From Pelecanus crispus (lineage: Eukaryota; Chordata; Aves; Pelecaniformes; Pelecanidae): a stretch of 64,000 bases of DNA. The notes beneath the pieces were generated by a model. That model made no database searches. It saw only the letters and a list, made by a program, of their open reading frames with translations, and had not been told where the DNA came from. Within the stretch, counting starts at the first letter, position 1, and every line of letters begins with the position of its first letter. The stretch spans positions 11,916,734 through 11,980,733 of the forward strand of contig NC_134651.1 in NCBI RefSeq assembly GCF_030463565.1, read 5' to 3'. Positions 28,601 through 43,600 of this stretch are shown here, piece by piece. The translations under genes and the position numbers were made by a program.

Positions 28601-31600
28601 TATAGGTTTGGTGCAGGAGTTAGTGGGTGAAACTCTATAGCCTGCCTTATGCAAGAGGTCAGCCGGAGTGTACAGTTTTCAAAAGCACTCGCCTACGAGT
28701 TTCAAACGTGATTGAGGCATGCCAGCTCCTAAATCCCACAAACTGCTGGGGAGCTTTCAGGCTCCCGAGATGCTCTTAAACACAGGACTTGGTGCTTTTC
28801 AAAGTGTCTTAAATGATGGTCATGGCTCCTGTAGGCAAATAGCCACCTATGAAACCACCCAGCTGAAGAAGACTGATGACACCTCAATGGCAGCCACGAA
28901 CCCAAGCTACTGGGCTGTAACTCCTCTCACACAGCTCCTACCAGAGCCAAACCACCATGGGATGCGGGATGCACATTCAGACCCTGGAATTCCTTCAGTA
29001 GCAGCATTACTATTTGCTCTTTAAAAGATTAGCTAGACCCTTCCCAATCTCTTGATAGCGCCCTTGAAAAACTACTCACATCCTCAGCAAGTTTATTGGT
29101 TGATGGCAAATAAAATATTGGTTTCTCACGCCAAATCTCTGCAGAGTGAAGCGGGGCAAGTAAAATGCCTGTTTGGCTGCTTGTCTCCATGGCAATGCAG
29201 CCAGGCTATAGAGCAGCCATCGAAGTGCCCACTCTCCCTGATTAACTTGACTAATGACATTAGCTAAGCAAGGTTCGCTGCAAGGGAGAGACAAGGAGTA
29301 CTTTGTTTGCAATCCAGTAAGTGCAGGAATAAGGCAGGCAGCTTGGTTAAAGCAAAGCAACATTAAAACATCTGCTGTTCCACCAGTGTAACAGACCCGT
29401 AGGGTTCAGACCAAACGACAGTGAGGTAGGGCCAAACAGATGAGCACAGCTCTTCCCCCATGCTGCCCTCTTCACTTCCATCCCCTCCTGCAAGACATAA
29501 CCACATCTAGGTTGTATCTAGGCATTGAAAGTGTTCTCATAGCTGAGGTGTAGACTCAGAGATAAACCCAAAACACCACGTAGCTCTCCCATGGCAGAGT
29601 GTTTTTTTGATTTTGACAGACTGGAGAAGTTAGTCCTTTCTTCACGTGTAGCTCATTGTAGAAACCTGCTCCCAAAGGGACAGAGCTGAACCATCCTGAG
29701 CTGCAGTCTGAGTCCCCTTCCCATGGCGGTCCATCCGGTGGGGTGAGCTGCTGCCAGGTAAATCCCAGCATCTTTCCATCTTTCCAGCATCTCAGACTTG
29801 AGCCAAATGTGACCAAATCATTTTTGTAAAGGTTACCAAATTTCTTTCCCCTATCCCATTACGAAATCCCATCTGCTCCTCTCCATCTTGTCTCCCCATC
29901 ACAGCACTTGCTCCTTCCTGCTTAGGGAACAACGCTTTTGCTGGTCAAACTCCTTTCCATCTCCAGATGGGCTTACTATCCCAGCTCAGCATGTGTTTGT
30001 GCTTCAACTAGCAGCTGAGGCCTCTGGTTTCTCAACCTATAGCTACATGTCTGCCTCAGGTGTCCAGATCCATGCTGGATCCTAATAGGGATAGGACAGA
30101 AGAGCTTTGAAGGCATCAAACTTGGTTTGTGTTTGAACCAAACAGTGCCATGGGAGGCTAGTGCTGAGAAAAGGAAGCCCTGATCTGTCTGAGTGTGTCT
30201 GAGAGGGCTCTAAAGACACTGATGGATATACGTCCCCCTGCTAAGGGCAGTGGATAGCTGACAGCCCCCACTGTCTGCTGGCTTGAAGGGGATTATCGCT
30301 GCAGTGCAATCTCATAACAAACGAGATCTACAGCCACCTCCTGGGAACGGGACTCTAAATCCTGCCGCATTCACCAAGAGAAAGTCACCTTCCACAAAAG
30401 GCTGCAAACAGTCCTGTGCGTGTCCAACAGCAGCAGCAGTATCAGCTGAAGGAAAATGGTAAAGAAACAGCACCACAGTTTAACCAACAAACTCTCTCCA
30501 AAGCATTAGGTCCAAAGACGCTTGATGTGGTACGACTTTTCCTTCTTTTCTTTAAATCATGTACGTTTATTTTTGATTACAGCTCTTCCATGAAGCAAAG
30601 CAACTTGAGAGGTTTCTATAAAAGCTCTTCTAAAAGCAACATGAGCTAATCCCGCATCTCCTGAGAGTGCAGCCAATGACAGAATCATGCTCTTTGGCAA
30701 GTAGCTGGACTGGCGCTTGTGATGGCTCTTTTCCATGCAAAATCTTGCAAGAACGGTGTACTGTCTTCCTGGTGACACTCTGCCTATCCAACGAACAGGA
30801 GCATCTTCAGCCACACATTCCAGAACAGCACTGCTGCTTGAAGAGTTATGAAAATCAAATCCCCTGTCATCCAAAAAATCGGATCACAGTGTTATATATG
30901 AGCCTTGCAATGTTGGTGTGGAGCTCCCTTTGCCAACAACAGTTGCCAAAAGCCCAAAAGCCCTACTTTTTTTTGAAAGAAAAGGTAGTAAAAGGCAAGA
31001 ACGCTGGCAGTTCCTGGCTACATGTAAGTCATTTGTGCTCCTTTCGCAGCTAGCGGTAGCCTTGAACAAAGCAGAGCTGAATAATGGAATTACTCCACTT
31101 TCTGAGATTGCTCAATTAGCTCTTGGTTAAAACTGTTAACATTGAAACTTGATGAGAATAGCAGCTCTGAGGCAGTTTTAGATTCATTTCTTACTAAGCT
31201 AGAATGGCTTTTCCCTCTAATGAACTCCCTTTCCGGGGTATAATGAATGCCCTTTTTATTAGCTATGGTGCCTTCCCAGTAATAGATGCCTACAACACAA
31301 ATGCATGGGAGGGTTTTCTGAATACAAATGTCACTTACTGGCCACTCTCACACCTTGAGGCTGGAAATGCCATGAGACCACTCTCTTTGCTTTATCCAAA
31401 TTAACTGCAGTACGGTGGAAAACTGTTTTAAGCTCTCAATACTAAAGCTGGGCTACTGAAGGCATTCAGCATGATTAGGAATTAATTGCTTAAAGCCTGA
31501 TGTACTGGGTTTGCACACAGGGATTTAGACCACTAGAAAAACCTCAACCATTTGCCTAAGTTCCTTTGAAAATATCGACACCACTTTGCAGCCCTGTTAC

Positions 31601-34600
31601 ATAAAGAGCTGACTTAATCTGGCAGCACGACATCAGGCCAGACATCGGGGTGCCAAAGATGGCACGTCAGTCGCAGGGCCTCCGGCACGTCTTGGCGCTT
31701 GGCTGCACGGATGGCAAATGCTCCCCAACTGGCCTGCAGCTCCTCAACCTCATATGTAGTTTGTATGGAAGGGATAAAGACAATGCCGGCCCACCGTCCT
31801 CCATCCCATCTTGATCCAAGTGGCAAAGAAAATGTCATCAAACTGAAGAGTAAGTGTTGCAGAGGATGCAGTCTCTGCGGGCTGTGCCTCTTCATTAAAT
31901 GTTAATATGACTGCAGTCTGCTCCTTTTCATGCAAATTGGTGACAACCTTCAGACTCCTGGCATGAAGCTGAAGTACCCCTCTGTGCCAAAACAGTATCT
32001 TCAGCTGCTGCAGGCCAGGGATAAAAGCTTAGACCTGCACCCACATGCTGGGCCATGCAGGACATGCAGGCACAGCTTCAGCAGGCTCCCTTGGTCCCAG
32101 CTCCAGCGTTCTCCACAGTTTTCTCAGAACTATCACATTTTTGAGCCCAGGGCAGAGGACTTCACCCTCAGCATCGCAGACAGAGGATGATCTCTCTCCA
32201 GGAATGGCCTTCCTGGGTCAAGAAACCCCTTTTTTCACGGGCCCTGAAGAAGCCCACAGAGTGTCATTTGCCCAGTGTAGGCACACAGCCCCACATCTAC
32301 CCCCTCCTAGAAATGCCTCCAGTGCTGCTGCTGCTGTACAGACCTCCCCACTCATGGGGAGTCAGTATCAAAGTGCCAGCATTGTTCAAAAGTCCTCCTT
32401 TAAAACACAACCCCTTCGCCCTGCCTAAGCATTTCTCCGTGGGGAAGATGATGGCAGCACTGGAAAGGGTTTGTAATCCCTGCGTTTAGCTCCATGAGCT
32501 GTGTGGCTGGGAATCCCAGCTCGGCTCTCCATGGATCCATATCAGATCCAGTTTGTCTTTCCAGGGAGCCACCAGCTTACCAAGATCTCGTCTCTCAGAG
32601 GGAGCTATGATGGCCAAGGCCCTGCTCCCTCTCCACAGAGCCACAGGGGAGGGATAAACAGTGACCACTAATGCATGCAACTCAATGCTGTGTTCAGCTA
32701 ATGGGTCTCATGGGGGCAATCACTGCCTGGGCTGGCAAGCCTTACTTTCGGGAATGCATTAGGATGCTCTGGAGCAGGGGTGCTGCCCAAGGCCAGAGCA
32801 GTGACTCGATAAAGTTTTCTCCAGACATGGGAATTGCTGGTGAGCAGAAGAGCCCAGAGCCAAGCTGGGCCTGGGACGGTGTGGAGGAGAGGGGAGATAC
32901 ACCCCCAACCAGCGCCCAAAGCAGGACTGGCAGTCCACATTCCCGAGACGTACAGCTTGATATACCACTGGCTCCAAAAGCAGAGCTTATGACAAGAATA
33001 CTCTCATGGACACATAATATTAATGTCATCCAGAGTCTGGCTAAGAGGGGAATGGAAAGAATTCCTGAAGAAATGCAGACAGCCCCTCTCCTGACGGAAA
33101 AGTCTCCTGCCTATTATCAGGCTGCATTTCCCACTGAAAGGAGGAAGCAGGAATGAAAGGCACTTTTCCTCGCCGTTAAAAGTTTACGCAAGTGATTTAT
33201 GGGTCAGAAAAATTAGCAAGTCCATTGCTGAGTGCTCCATATAGCAGCATGTGTTACATGGCTGCTGACCAGAAATGCCAAGACCCATTAGGTGGAAGCA
33301 AAGGGCAGCACGATGGAAAGTTAAAGATGCTTTTTGCCCATTTAATTAATTAGTCAGGTCTTTTTTCCATCCCCTGCAGCCTTCATTAATGTAACATTGA
33401 AATGAAGGAATATTAACAATTCAGACAACACATTAATATTAACACAACACCTGCAAAATGCAAATGTAAGTCCATTAGGTAAACAGATGATCTTAAGCCA
33501 TTGAGGCAGAAATAACATTCTGACATTTCCTAGCACGAGTATCCTGCAGAGATACTGTCCATCACTTCTGCTCCATTATAAAGCCATGGCCCCTTGTACG
33601 TAGGGGGCTCCTCATCTGTTACTAGCCCCTGAAAGAATGAGAAAAACTTACATTTCCATTAAGACATTTGCCAGTTTCATATAGAAAGTGTCGTACTAAA
33701 ACCATGTCATGAACCAGAAAGATCAAAAGGGATTTTAAAAAAGATTTTATCTTTGTGCTAGCAAGGGATGGAGATAAAACCTGAAGCTGATAGCTTGTAA
33801 ATATTAACCTACACTTGGGATCGCTCCAGAACCTGAGTTTTCTATTATGGTGGTGTAATCTGAGAGAAGTTTTCAGTAAGGGAGAAACAAACAGTTAATC
33901 ACCTGGAGAACTGATAGTGCCATAGGGAGTCACAGACTGCTAGAACCAGCCCTCCTGTACCGCATTCCCCAGCAGCTAATGCTCTCCCAGACGTTCCCAC
34001 TGAGGAGACATTCACACCCTGTGTGCATTTCTCCCTTCAGTCTTTGGCTTTGTTTTTTCCTGGCTTACCTGGCATTGAAGAACTGATTACTCCCAAAGCA
34101 GGAGACAAACGGATGGACAAGGGGGAAATAAAGAAGGGATGAACATCTCAGACTGGAAGCTTACTCTGAGACGGCCAAGGACTGGGGAGAGCATCCATCT
34201 ACCAACCAGGATGTGACCCAGGGACAAATAAGCAGGAGCCTGCAGAAGCTCATGAAGAGATGAACAACAAAAGCTAGCCAAAACAGCTTAAAAGACCAAA
34301 AACATGGAAAGTAATCTAAATAATCTGGCAGCCAAAGGCAGTGGTGGCACAACCCAACATGTACCCCCTGGTGTTCATGAAGTGAAAGCCAGGCAGTGAC
34401 ATGCTAAGTAATGCCCTCTTTTGCTGCAGGTCTCTGGTCCAGCCTCCTGCTCAAGGCAGGATAACTTTGAAGTTGGATCTGGTTGGCCTTTTCCAGTTGA
34501 CTTCTAGCAATCTCCAACATCAACTATCTCACAGACCCTCTGGCTCCCTGTTCCGGTCCTTAACCACACTCATACGTCCTGTTTGGGCTCATAGGAAGAG

Positions 34601-37600
34601 ACCTCCAGGAGGAGGAATCACCCTGACTGGCCAGCCTTTAGCAAGGGCCTTGCTGGAGGAGGATTGCTCAGGAGAAACTGGCTGAAGATCAAGGGAATTA
34701 GAGCAACCACCAGGACCACTGGTTCTGAGAAGATCTGTGTCAGGAAAACACATTCAACCTAGCAAGGTCCCCAGTGGACAACACCCAAACACAGCCTCTC
34801 CCTGGCTGTGGGACGCTCTGCTGGGGGTGCTTTCCAGGCAAGGTCATGGCCGTGGAGCAGGGCTCACAGCACTGTCCATCACTGCTCCGGTTCAACCTCA
34901 GATTTGCAGTTGTAGCACGGAGTGTGGGCAGGTTAAGAGGAATAGTTGTATCAATACGGAGTGAGGGATCCAGCTGGCTCTGGCTGTATTATTCTTGGTC
35001 TGAAATTATTGTGAAGCACAACACATGAACCTTCTGGTTACCAGGACTTTCAAAGACATGGAAACCCTAGGGGGAGGGGAGCAAGGTACGGGGGACATGG
35101 ACAGCAGATTGGGGTTAAAACAACCAATAGAAGTTGGCAAGGGGATGAAAGGGAAATGGGCAACACAGGATTTGGGGGTGATGTCTTCTAAATAGGGACT
35201 TCTGAAATACTCTGGATAACTTCTGTTTTCAGACAGCCTCTTGGCAGATTAAAACGTCCCAGAAGGTTTTATACCCAGCTCCTACAATCTTAAACTAAAT
35301 ATTAGGTGAGAAAAACATGCCTCTAAAGAAAAGTCAGGCATAGCCCTGAGTGAAAAACAATGAGCAGGAGAACGAACTTATCGGGTTTGTTGAATATACA
35401 ATCAACAACAGTTTTCCTTCCCAAAAATAAAGCCAAGGGAATGAAATGCAAAGAGATGAGCAGGATGGAAAAGCTGCAGGAAATTTAGGCAGTCTCCCCC
35501 CACCCCATGTCTCCCCCAGGCATGACTCTCACCCTGCCTGGCCTCAGCGGGTAGGCTTGGAGCTACGCCGTAAATTCCTGAGAGTGCCTTACCCCCTCTG
35601 CAGCGGGACAGATTCAAGGTACAATAGGTCTTTTCCATCTGTAACTTCTCTCTCTTGACTTTTATGTGCATCGATTCAAAAGCTATTTGATTTACTGGCA
35701 TAGGGGTTGTGAAGAGTCTGGCTTGGTCTAAGGACAGCCTGAGGTTAAAGGCAGCAATGCAATTTCACCACCCCGTCCATTACAAGAAAATGTTCAGGTC
35801 TGGATTTATAGTCACGTTCCAGCAAGCCCACACATCACGGCAGGCTGAAATTAGCCTCATTTACGCAATGGGATTGAGAAGAAACCGCTAAACATCCTAC
35901 CATAGTTCGGCACACAATGGAGAAAGCCAAGCGGCATGGGAGCGGGTGTTGAACGGCACGCTTGCTATCAGAGAGGAGGGTGCATGGTTGTGGTGACAGA
36001 GGGCTGTTTGTCTCCAGCTGGAGCTACTTACAGACACAGACAGATGAGGGTAGATGAGGTAACTTCAATGAGGCCATAACAGGTAAGGACAGGTGGTACG
36101 GGACCTACTACTGTAAGCAAGGAAGAATTATATCCTTGAAGCCCAGAGATGGATATGACAACTCTCCAGAGCTGGATTAGTAAGTAAGGACTTTGTTTCA
36201 CATCACAGTCCCTCTGCTGAGATTGTATAAGAGAGAACAAGCTCTGTTCACACTGAGGTCTGCAAAACCTCACATGCTGCTGGGTGAAGGTAGCAAATGT
36301 CTCAGTCCCTGGCTGTCACAGCCAGTGAGCTAACCTGGTTACTCCTGCTAGCTCCTCCACTGACTTTTAAGGGTCCCTCAGCTGCATCTAAAAGCAGAGG
36401 AACCAAAGCTAAATCCACCATGATACCCTGAAACTGCTCCTTTGGGCCAGGGTTTTACTAGACCAAGGAAAGTTTGGCTAAAATGAAGATCCAGGTGTGA
36501 TGAAGAAGAACTCTTGCAATGTTACCTTCAAGGCTCTGAACTGGGAGCTATAACCAGAGTTCAGCAGCACAGACCAACCTCCTGACAAAATCTACCGTCA
36601 CCAAAAAGCACACACACAGATCTGTCAGCACATTTGTGCTGCTGAAACCAATGGATCTCAGCACTGGATCGTGATAAGATTTGCAACATTGTCATCTTGC
36701 AGAGCCTTGGCAGTGCCTTTTAATCTTTGGAAAAGGAACATTTTGGGCATCAGTTCTTGCCTTTGCATATGAGTGTTGCAAAGCCAAAACAACCACCTCT
36801 CTTGGAGCACGGGCATATCCTAAGATTCCCTGGAGCTTTCTTGTCCTACAGACATTGAATAGTAATCTCCAGATGACAAAACAGAAATAAAACCATATAT
36901 CCTCATGTTTTGGTGAGCCTCCAGTCCAGGCCTGACAGATACCTGGCTCTGGGTGCTGCATCTCTCAGACTGCTTAACCCTTGAATGAACAGGGTAGCTC
37001 TGTACATTTAGAAGAAGGAAGCACAACATTAAATCTGCCTTTTGTTTCTAAATCACCATCCTGGATTGGACGGCAATGCCCATCCCCTTCACCAGTGCCC
37101 GAATCTGTCAGTCCACATTGGGAATCTCCAGGGCAAGTCACCACCTGCAAGGACCTTGCTGTTGGAAGTACAACTGTGGCTCCAGCCCTGGCACAGAAGG
37201 ACCTCAGTGGTTGGATCTCTTATGGTGGTTGGACCCCAGCCATATTCCTTCTGGGCAACCGAGTTTGTCATGCCTTCATACTCAACAGTCAAATGTGAAT
37301 GACTTGGGTCCTACACCTCTGTCTGACCACCAGATCTACACGCTGGGCCAACCATTTGCAAATCTGAGAGCACCAGTCTGAAACAGCCCATGTGGCTCGG
37401 GTGCACTGCAACCTCCAAGCTCTGACTAAGCAGAGAGCTCCCTTGTCCTTCCCAAGTGCAGAAAATACTGTGGGATGGGAGAAGAGCAATCAGCCATGAT
37501 GACTGCTGCCTCCTGGTAGGTCCCTGATGCTCTGGTCACACAGGTGGGAACATATCAAGGTCACTTGGGGAAGGCAAATGCAGTGCCGTATCTTCCCTGG

Positions 37601-40600
37601 AGTCTGACACCAAAATAGCTGCCCACCCCTTTACCAAGAGTTATTCAATAACATCAGAGTAAAAGCTTTGTGAGCTTCCTCCAACTGATCAACCTGCTAA
37701 ATCCAGTCAGCTGGGGAGAGGGCCAGCGAAGCTCCATCAAATGCCCTTCACTGACCAGTTTCAGCAGGGGACAAAACCACTCAGAACCACTGCCTGCAGC
37801 AGCAATGTGAGTGTGCCAAGTGGTGTTAAGAGAAAGGGGACACACACACTAGTTAAGACAGACAATCCAAGTCCCCAGGAAAGGGCAGGGATTATGTGAA
37901 CCTGGTAACCCACCACAGGGGGTACAACAGCTTCTGTTATTGTCCACATTTCACATGCTCACTTACTGCTGTCTGGACAGACAGATACCAGCAACTTTTG
38001 TGAATGCTCATGGGAGTGTGCCCCTCTGTAGCAGGAGTGGTACCAACCCCATTTCACCCTGAGCTTGCTCCGTAACACACCGAGATAGATCCCATATGGA
38101 AAGGAAGCAGTTCAGAAGCCATGCATGGATGGGCTGAATGTCAAGGCATGGGAAATACAGCTTATGGTACGTGCAATCCAGGCACATTATACCCTCTTTG
38201 AAAGCCACTCTCCCATTGTTATTTAACATCCTGCAATTTTCAGCCAGAGACGCAGTCTCCCATCCGCGCCCCGAACTGGCCTGGGAATGGCTGGGAAGAA
38301 GAAAGGGAGCTTGAAATGAACTGTGGAAAGATTTAAGTACTCTAACTGCTGCTTTCCAATACAATTTTCCACTTGGGGCAGGGAAGGAGGAGAGCCTGAC
38401 AGCAGTTTAGAGCCAGTCACAATTGTGACAGGTTCTTCTTTTCCATTTCCAACCAGCTCACAGGCAGCAGGAGCACTTTAACCTCCATTAATTATCACAG
38501 CCTTATTCCAGCCCAGGGTTTCAGAGCAGCAGTGGCAAACTCTTAGGACCAGTTAGGAGCAGGTCCTGCCTCAAATTGTGCTATTCAGGTCAGTGCAGTA
38601 AAACCCTGTCATTCATGGAAGCAAGAGCTACTGCAACTCTTCCTATAGTACCTTAGTTTGCAGCTAAGGGCATCTCCCATAAGCAGCACCCCTACTACTG
38701 CCAGGGAAGAGGATCACACAAATGACTTCTTGCACTCCGGACTCTGAGAACAGGTTAACAGCCATTTAACAGACAGATATGCTGTACAACCAAGCCGTAC
38801 ACACACAAAAAAAGGAGCTGAGCAGAGAAATCTATCACTTCTGCCTCCTCTCTGCCTATCAGAGGCTCCTGCTGTAACTCTGCCACAATGTGAAGTTTAT
38901 TGCATTTATCAGTACTGATCATTGGATATGCAGCTTGAAAGTGTTCATGTGATGTTTAGGGAAACACAGACAGCTTGAATACACACCGCCCTCATATAAC
39001 TGGGGCAAAATTATTACAAAATATTGCTACGTGGTTTCTCCCACTGCTTGGCTTCATTACAAACTATCAAAGATAATTATAAAAAAATAGCTGTAACTGA
39101 GATGTGCCTGTGCAGGGACTAAGCGTGCCCTACCTCAGCATTTCAGCTCACGCCGCCCCATGTCCCTTCCTGCTCTGCTGCCGATGGGGCTGATCCACCC
39201 TCAGCTGGTCTCCCCTGCCAAGACCCGGCCCCTGCTCCCACTCACTCCTAGTGCCCAGCTGCAGGTACCATCCCTTCGTGCTCAGCAATGATGAGATGCG
39301 TCATTTCCCCTTCCCCGGTGACACGAGACCTTTGCAGAGCTGCCCCTTTTGACACATGTGGCTTGCAGGCTGCTCACAGGTATTTTTAGGATTACTCTTT
39401 GGCACTGAATAACAAAAGGAGGGAGATGCTGCTGCTGGATGCAGCCAGAGCTCTTCCCAGCCGCCCTGCAGTCACACCAGGAGATGCTGGTGAGCAGCTG
39501 TCTCAGGGTTCAGGTGCTTCATGGCTCTGAGCCGAAAACAAGCCCAGCTACAAGCAAGGCAGTCGTTACCCCACTGCCACTGCCTGCAACAGCTGATGGC
39601 TCCAACCGTGGCAAATTTACCAGTATACAGCAGGTAAGGAGCAAGGTGGTGTGCCTGCATGTGCGCAGACATGCCGTAAAGGAGGGAGCAGGACTGGCTG
39701 CAGATTCAAATTTGGAGTGATTGGGACATATTGTGCCGGGATGCTGAGGTTCACACAGCAGCAGTGGTTGGCAGCTCCACATTCAGCTCTGAGTCACACA
39801 GGAACCTGCCTGGGGAGCAATTACTGGTGTACAAATGCTCTTGAGCTGCAATAAAAGGACAGTGAGGAGTTCCCCATCAAAAACCCTTGAAGCCTTTATC
39901 TCCCCCACTTAGGCTTGGGAGGATATTTCCTCCTGCTTAGACAAGCGAAGCCTCAGCAGAGTATCTATTGGGGGCGCCGAGATGCTGGAGGGGAAGTGTC
40001 CAGTGATATGAATCAGGGGTGAGCAGCAACCACGGCAGCACAGCAGGTTCGCCCTGCCAGCATCACCCTGCTCCCCTGCCAGCATCACCCTGCTCCCCTG
40101 CCAGCACTTGTGACTGCAGGAACTACACTCCGTTATGAACAAGCTGTTCCTCTAATTCAGCCCTCCTGAGTCCTCTGTTAAAGAAGATTTTCCTGAAACT
40201 GTCTGGGGTTTTGACTAGCCAAATGCACTTTTACATCTGACTTCAGTCCTCTAGCTGCCACTTCACTGCTCCCTGCAAGCCCAGCCTGTGCTACTGAGAG
40301 CCACAGGGCAGGAGGAAACCCCTGACCCACAGCCTGCTCTGAAAACCAGGTCTGCAGCACTAACAAGCTCCCCACACCTCGATCCTTCCCCCCACATCCT
40401 TGCACACACATGAGCTTTTTCTCTAGCAACCGCATAGACTACCCTAGGACTGAAAGGGAAAAACATAACAGCAAGCGCACGCCTAGATGTTCATTTTGTA
40501 TGTGCTGACAGTCTCACTTTAATCCTACTTTCCACGTTTAAGGTGTTAATGGGAACCGTGATGCATTTCAGAAGGAACGCGCACGGATAGAAGATGGATG

Positions 40601-43600
40601 CGTGAGTCTAAAACTCTGCTCCCAGATTTCATATCAAGTACTGGATTTGTTTATATCAATATGATACAATCTCCATAAAAGCAATCAACCACCACCAACA
40701 GGAGATGTTTCAATATCTGCACAGCCTTCACACAGACTAGGCATTACGTTTGCTTTTATGATGCAGAATAATATAATGGATTCCTTCCACAAGTTCCCAA
40801 ATGTTGTTATTAAGTATTGCTTCTCTAATAAAATATGCTGCAACATACAGTAGTACATGATGTGGCATTTACACAAGTCTTTTCTCTATATAGGACTTGC
40901 TGGCTTTTAAACAAATCTATCTCTTCTATACACTACAGAAGCACAAGATGAGTAATTATGTACTCTGCTTAATAATGTTTTTGCACTGGCCAATTTAACA
41001 GCTAATCTCCACAAACCTCTGAGATAGTCCCCCAGCAGCTACATTTGCATGTTGTAATCAAGTCTTGCTATTAAATCATACTTTGCAACAATAGCTGAGC
41101 TGTCAAGTACAAGCAGCGGCTCTCGCGCTGGCACCGTGCAGGCGAAAGCCCTGGATAAACATGCACAGAGCCACGCTGCTCCGCCAGCTGAGAGCATCCC
41201 TTTGCACTTTTGGGAGCTCAGGGATGGCTGGACCCCGCAAGGATCTCAGGCCAAGCATCCTTTCTCTCTGCTTTCTGGAGCGGCCAGTCAGCTTGCAGGT
41301 TGTTTTCTCCAGGCCTGCATGCTGCTCTCTGCAGTGGTGCAAAGCCAAACTGGTTTGGCTGTTGTGCTCTGTCTTACTCCTCAGGCTGCTTTCTTGAGAG
41401 AAGGACATTCTTCTTCAAGGTGTCCTTGAAAAATTGAGCACTCCGGGTGCAACAGAGAGATTGCTTCATTGCAGAGGTTCCCCCCCCCGGGTTGCATGGG
41501 CAGAACAGCTTTTGGAGCTGCACCGTGAATCAGAGCACTGCACCCTTCAGGGTTAACTACCCTCTTGAAAATATCCTGCCCAATTTTCCAGTTTCTCTGC
41601 TGTCCTTGTTGATCACAGTACAGCATGAAGATGCAGCTGAGAGAGAGAGGGCAGGCCAGCACTCGTTCAGTTAAGTGTCCCTGTTAGTGTCATCATATTT
41701 TGGCTGCGGAGCCTGGGAATGGCTGGCATGACACACAGCATGAAGCCTCTACTGGCTTCTACCAGGGACTGACCCCCTGCTCCTTGCTGCCCCATTCACC
41801 CTCCCAAAAACTCATCCCCAAAGAGATCCATAAACCCCAGCTTAGCTCAGCACCATACTCCTGCTCCTGTACATTCACTGAAGCAACATGTCCCTTCTCC
41901 TCCGCTCTCCCACGACCTCAGTTTTCTCTCAATGGGGATAGGGACTGAGAAGAACTGAGTGACCCCAGTGCATCTGTCAAATAACTGCACCAGGAGGCAA
42001 CTCCTATGAGTTCCCTGCAGCAAACATCACTGCATTGGTCCAGGCTGTTATTGGTGCCGAAAGCTCTTGCTCTGAACCAGATTCTGGCTCTCTGCACTCC
42101 CCCGCAACATGCTGCAAATGCGCAATAAATAGCAGAGCCCTTGTTGAATTCTGCCTTTTGTAGTAGCCGTACCATGAGGCAGAGTTTTAACACAGCGATG
42201 CAGATCAGCTGCAGCCTGGCTGCATCAATGATGCCTTTCCGTCCTAATGACTCTTCCTACGCATTAGCACAACATTTATTTCTACCTTGCCCTGTAATTC
42301 CCATTTATCCAGAAATCTGACAAGGTCTCCTTCCTTTTAACATGGAGACAGAGGGGAAGGAGAATTTCTTGCTGGAATCGGCTCGCTCTGCGCAAGTCGA
42401 CAGATCAATCTAGATTCAATCTGTCTCACTAATTGTTGGGGGCTGGAACTGACCCCGGGCTGGCCCGGCTGGGAGCGAGCGAGCGAGCGAGGGCAGCCTG
42501 CTCCCAGCCTCTCCTGCTTTACACTGCAAACAAGTCACACCAGATCTGTTTGAGTATGGTGGACCCTGCCTGCTCCCCTTTAACCTGGACACTTGTGCCC
42601 AGCCCCACATTGCCAGGCAAGTGGCACCACACCAGACAGTGCTTGTCTGGCAGCGAGACTGCAAATGACCACTGAGCATAAATAAAGCATGAAAACCTCA
42701 TTAATAAGATGACTTCTCCAACAGGTGCCCTGTTTTATGCAACAGAGCTGCCTCCCCACCTCCCTAGGTCCTACTTGACCACAAAGTCCTTCCCAGGGGC
42801 ATGTCCAGTGGGGACAAGCCAGCGTGGCCTTCCTTATCTGCCAGGACAACTGCACGTGTAGCTGCTCGCTAACCTGATTATGTTGAGATGAGTATGGTTT
42901 GCATCAACTCTTTTACTAAATCAGGCTGTTCAACCTGGACTGTCTGAGCAAAATGAGGTTATGCCAGAGATGCAACACATACAAGAGCTCTGCAGGGCTG
43001 GCCTTCACCGGGGGATGCACGAGCAGTCAGGATGTCGGTCTGCTCAGCTCAGTCAGAGATGGAAAGAAATATCTACCAGCAGCCCAGAAGGAGGCAAAAG
43101 CTCTGCTGAATGAGGCAGGAGCAAGCAGCAATCCCATCAGTGAGAGATGCTCAGTAACAGTTAATCACTGCTGTGTTCAAGTGTCAAAGTTAACGGTGGA
43201 GCAGGAGGGCTGTTGTGGTTCACTAGCAACCACAGCAACTAAGCACCACACAGCTGCTTGCTCACTGCCCCTGCCCCGATGGGATGGGGGAGAGAATCGG
43301 AGGAGTAAGAGTGAGAAAAACCCCTGGGTTGAGATAAGAACAGTTTAATAATTGAAATAAAGTAAAATAGTAATGATAATAATAACAATATAATAGTAAT
43401 AATAATATACAAAGCAAGTGATGCACAATGCAATTGCTTACCACCCGCTGACCAATACCCAGCCAATTCCCGAGCAGCCCCCTGGCCAACCCCCCCCAGT
43501 TTATATACTGAGCATGACGTCATATGGTATGGAATAGCCCTTTGGCCAGTTTGGATCAACTATTCTGGCTGTGCCCCCTCTCAGTTTTTTGTGCACCTGG

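Noticed and set aside
32671-33156. 161-codon plus-strand open frame
   Set aside because: No family signature, and it runs through ordinary intronic sequence.
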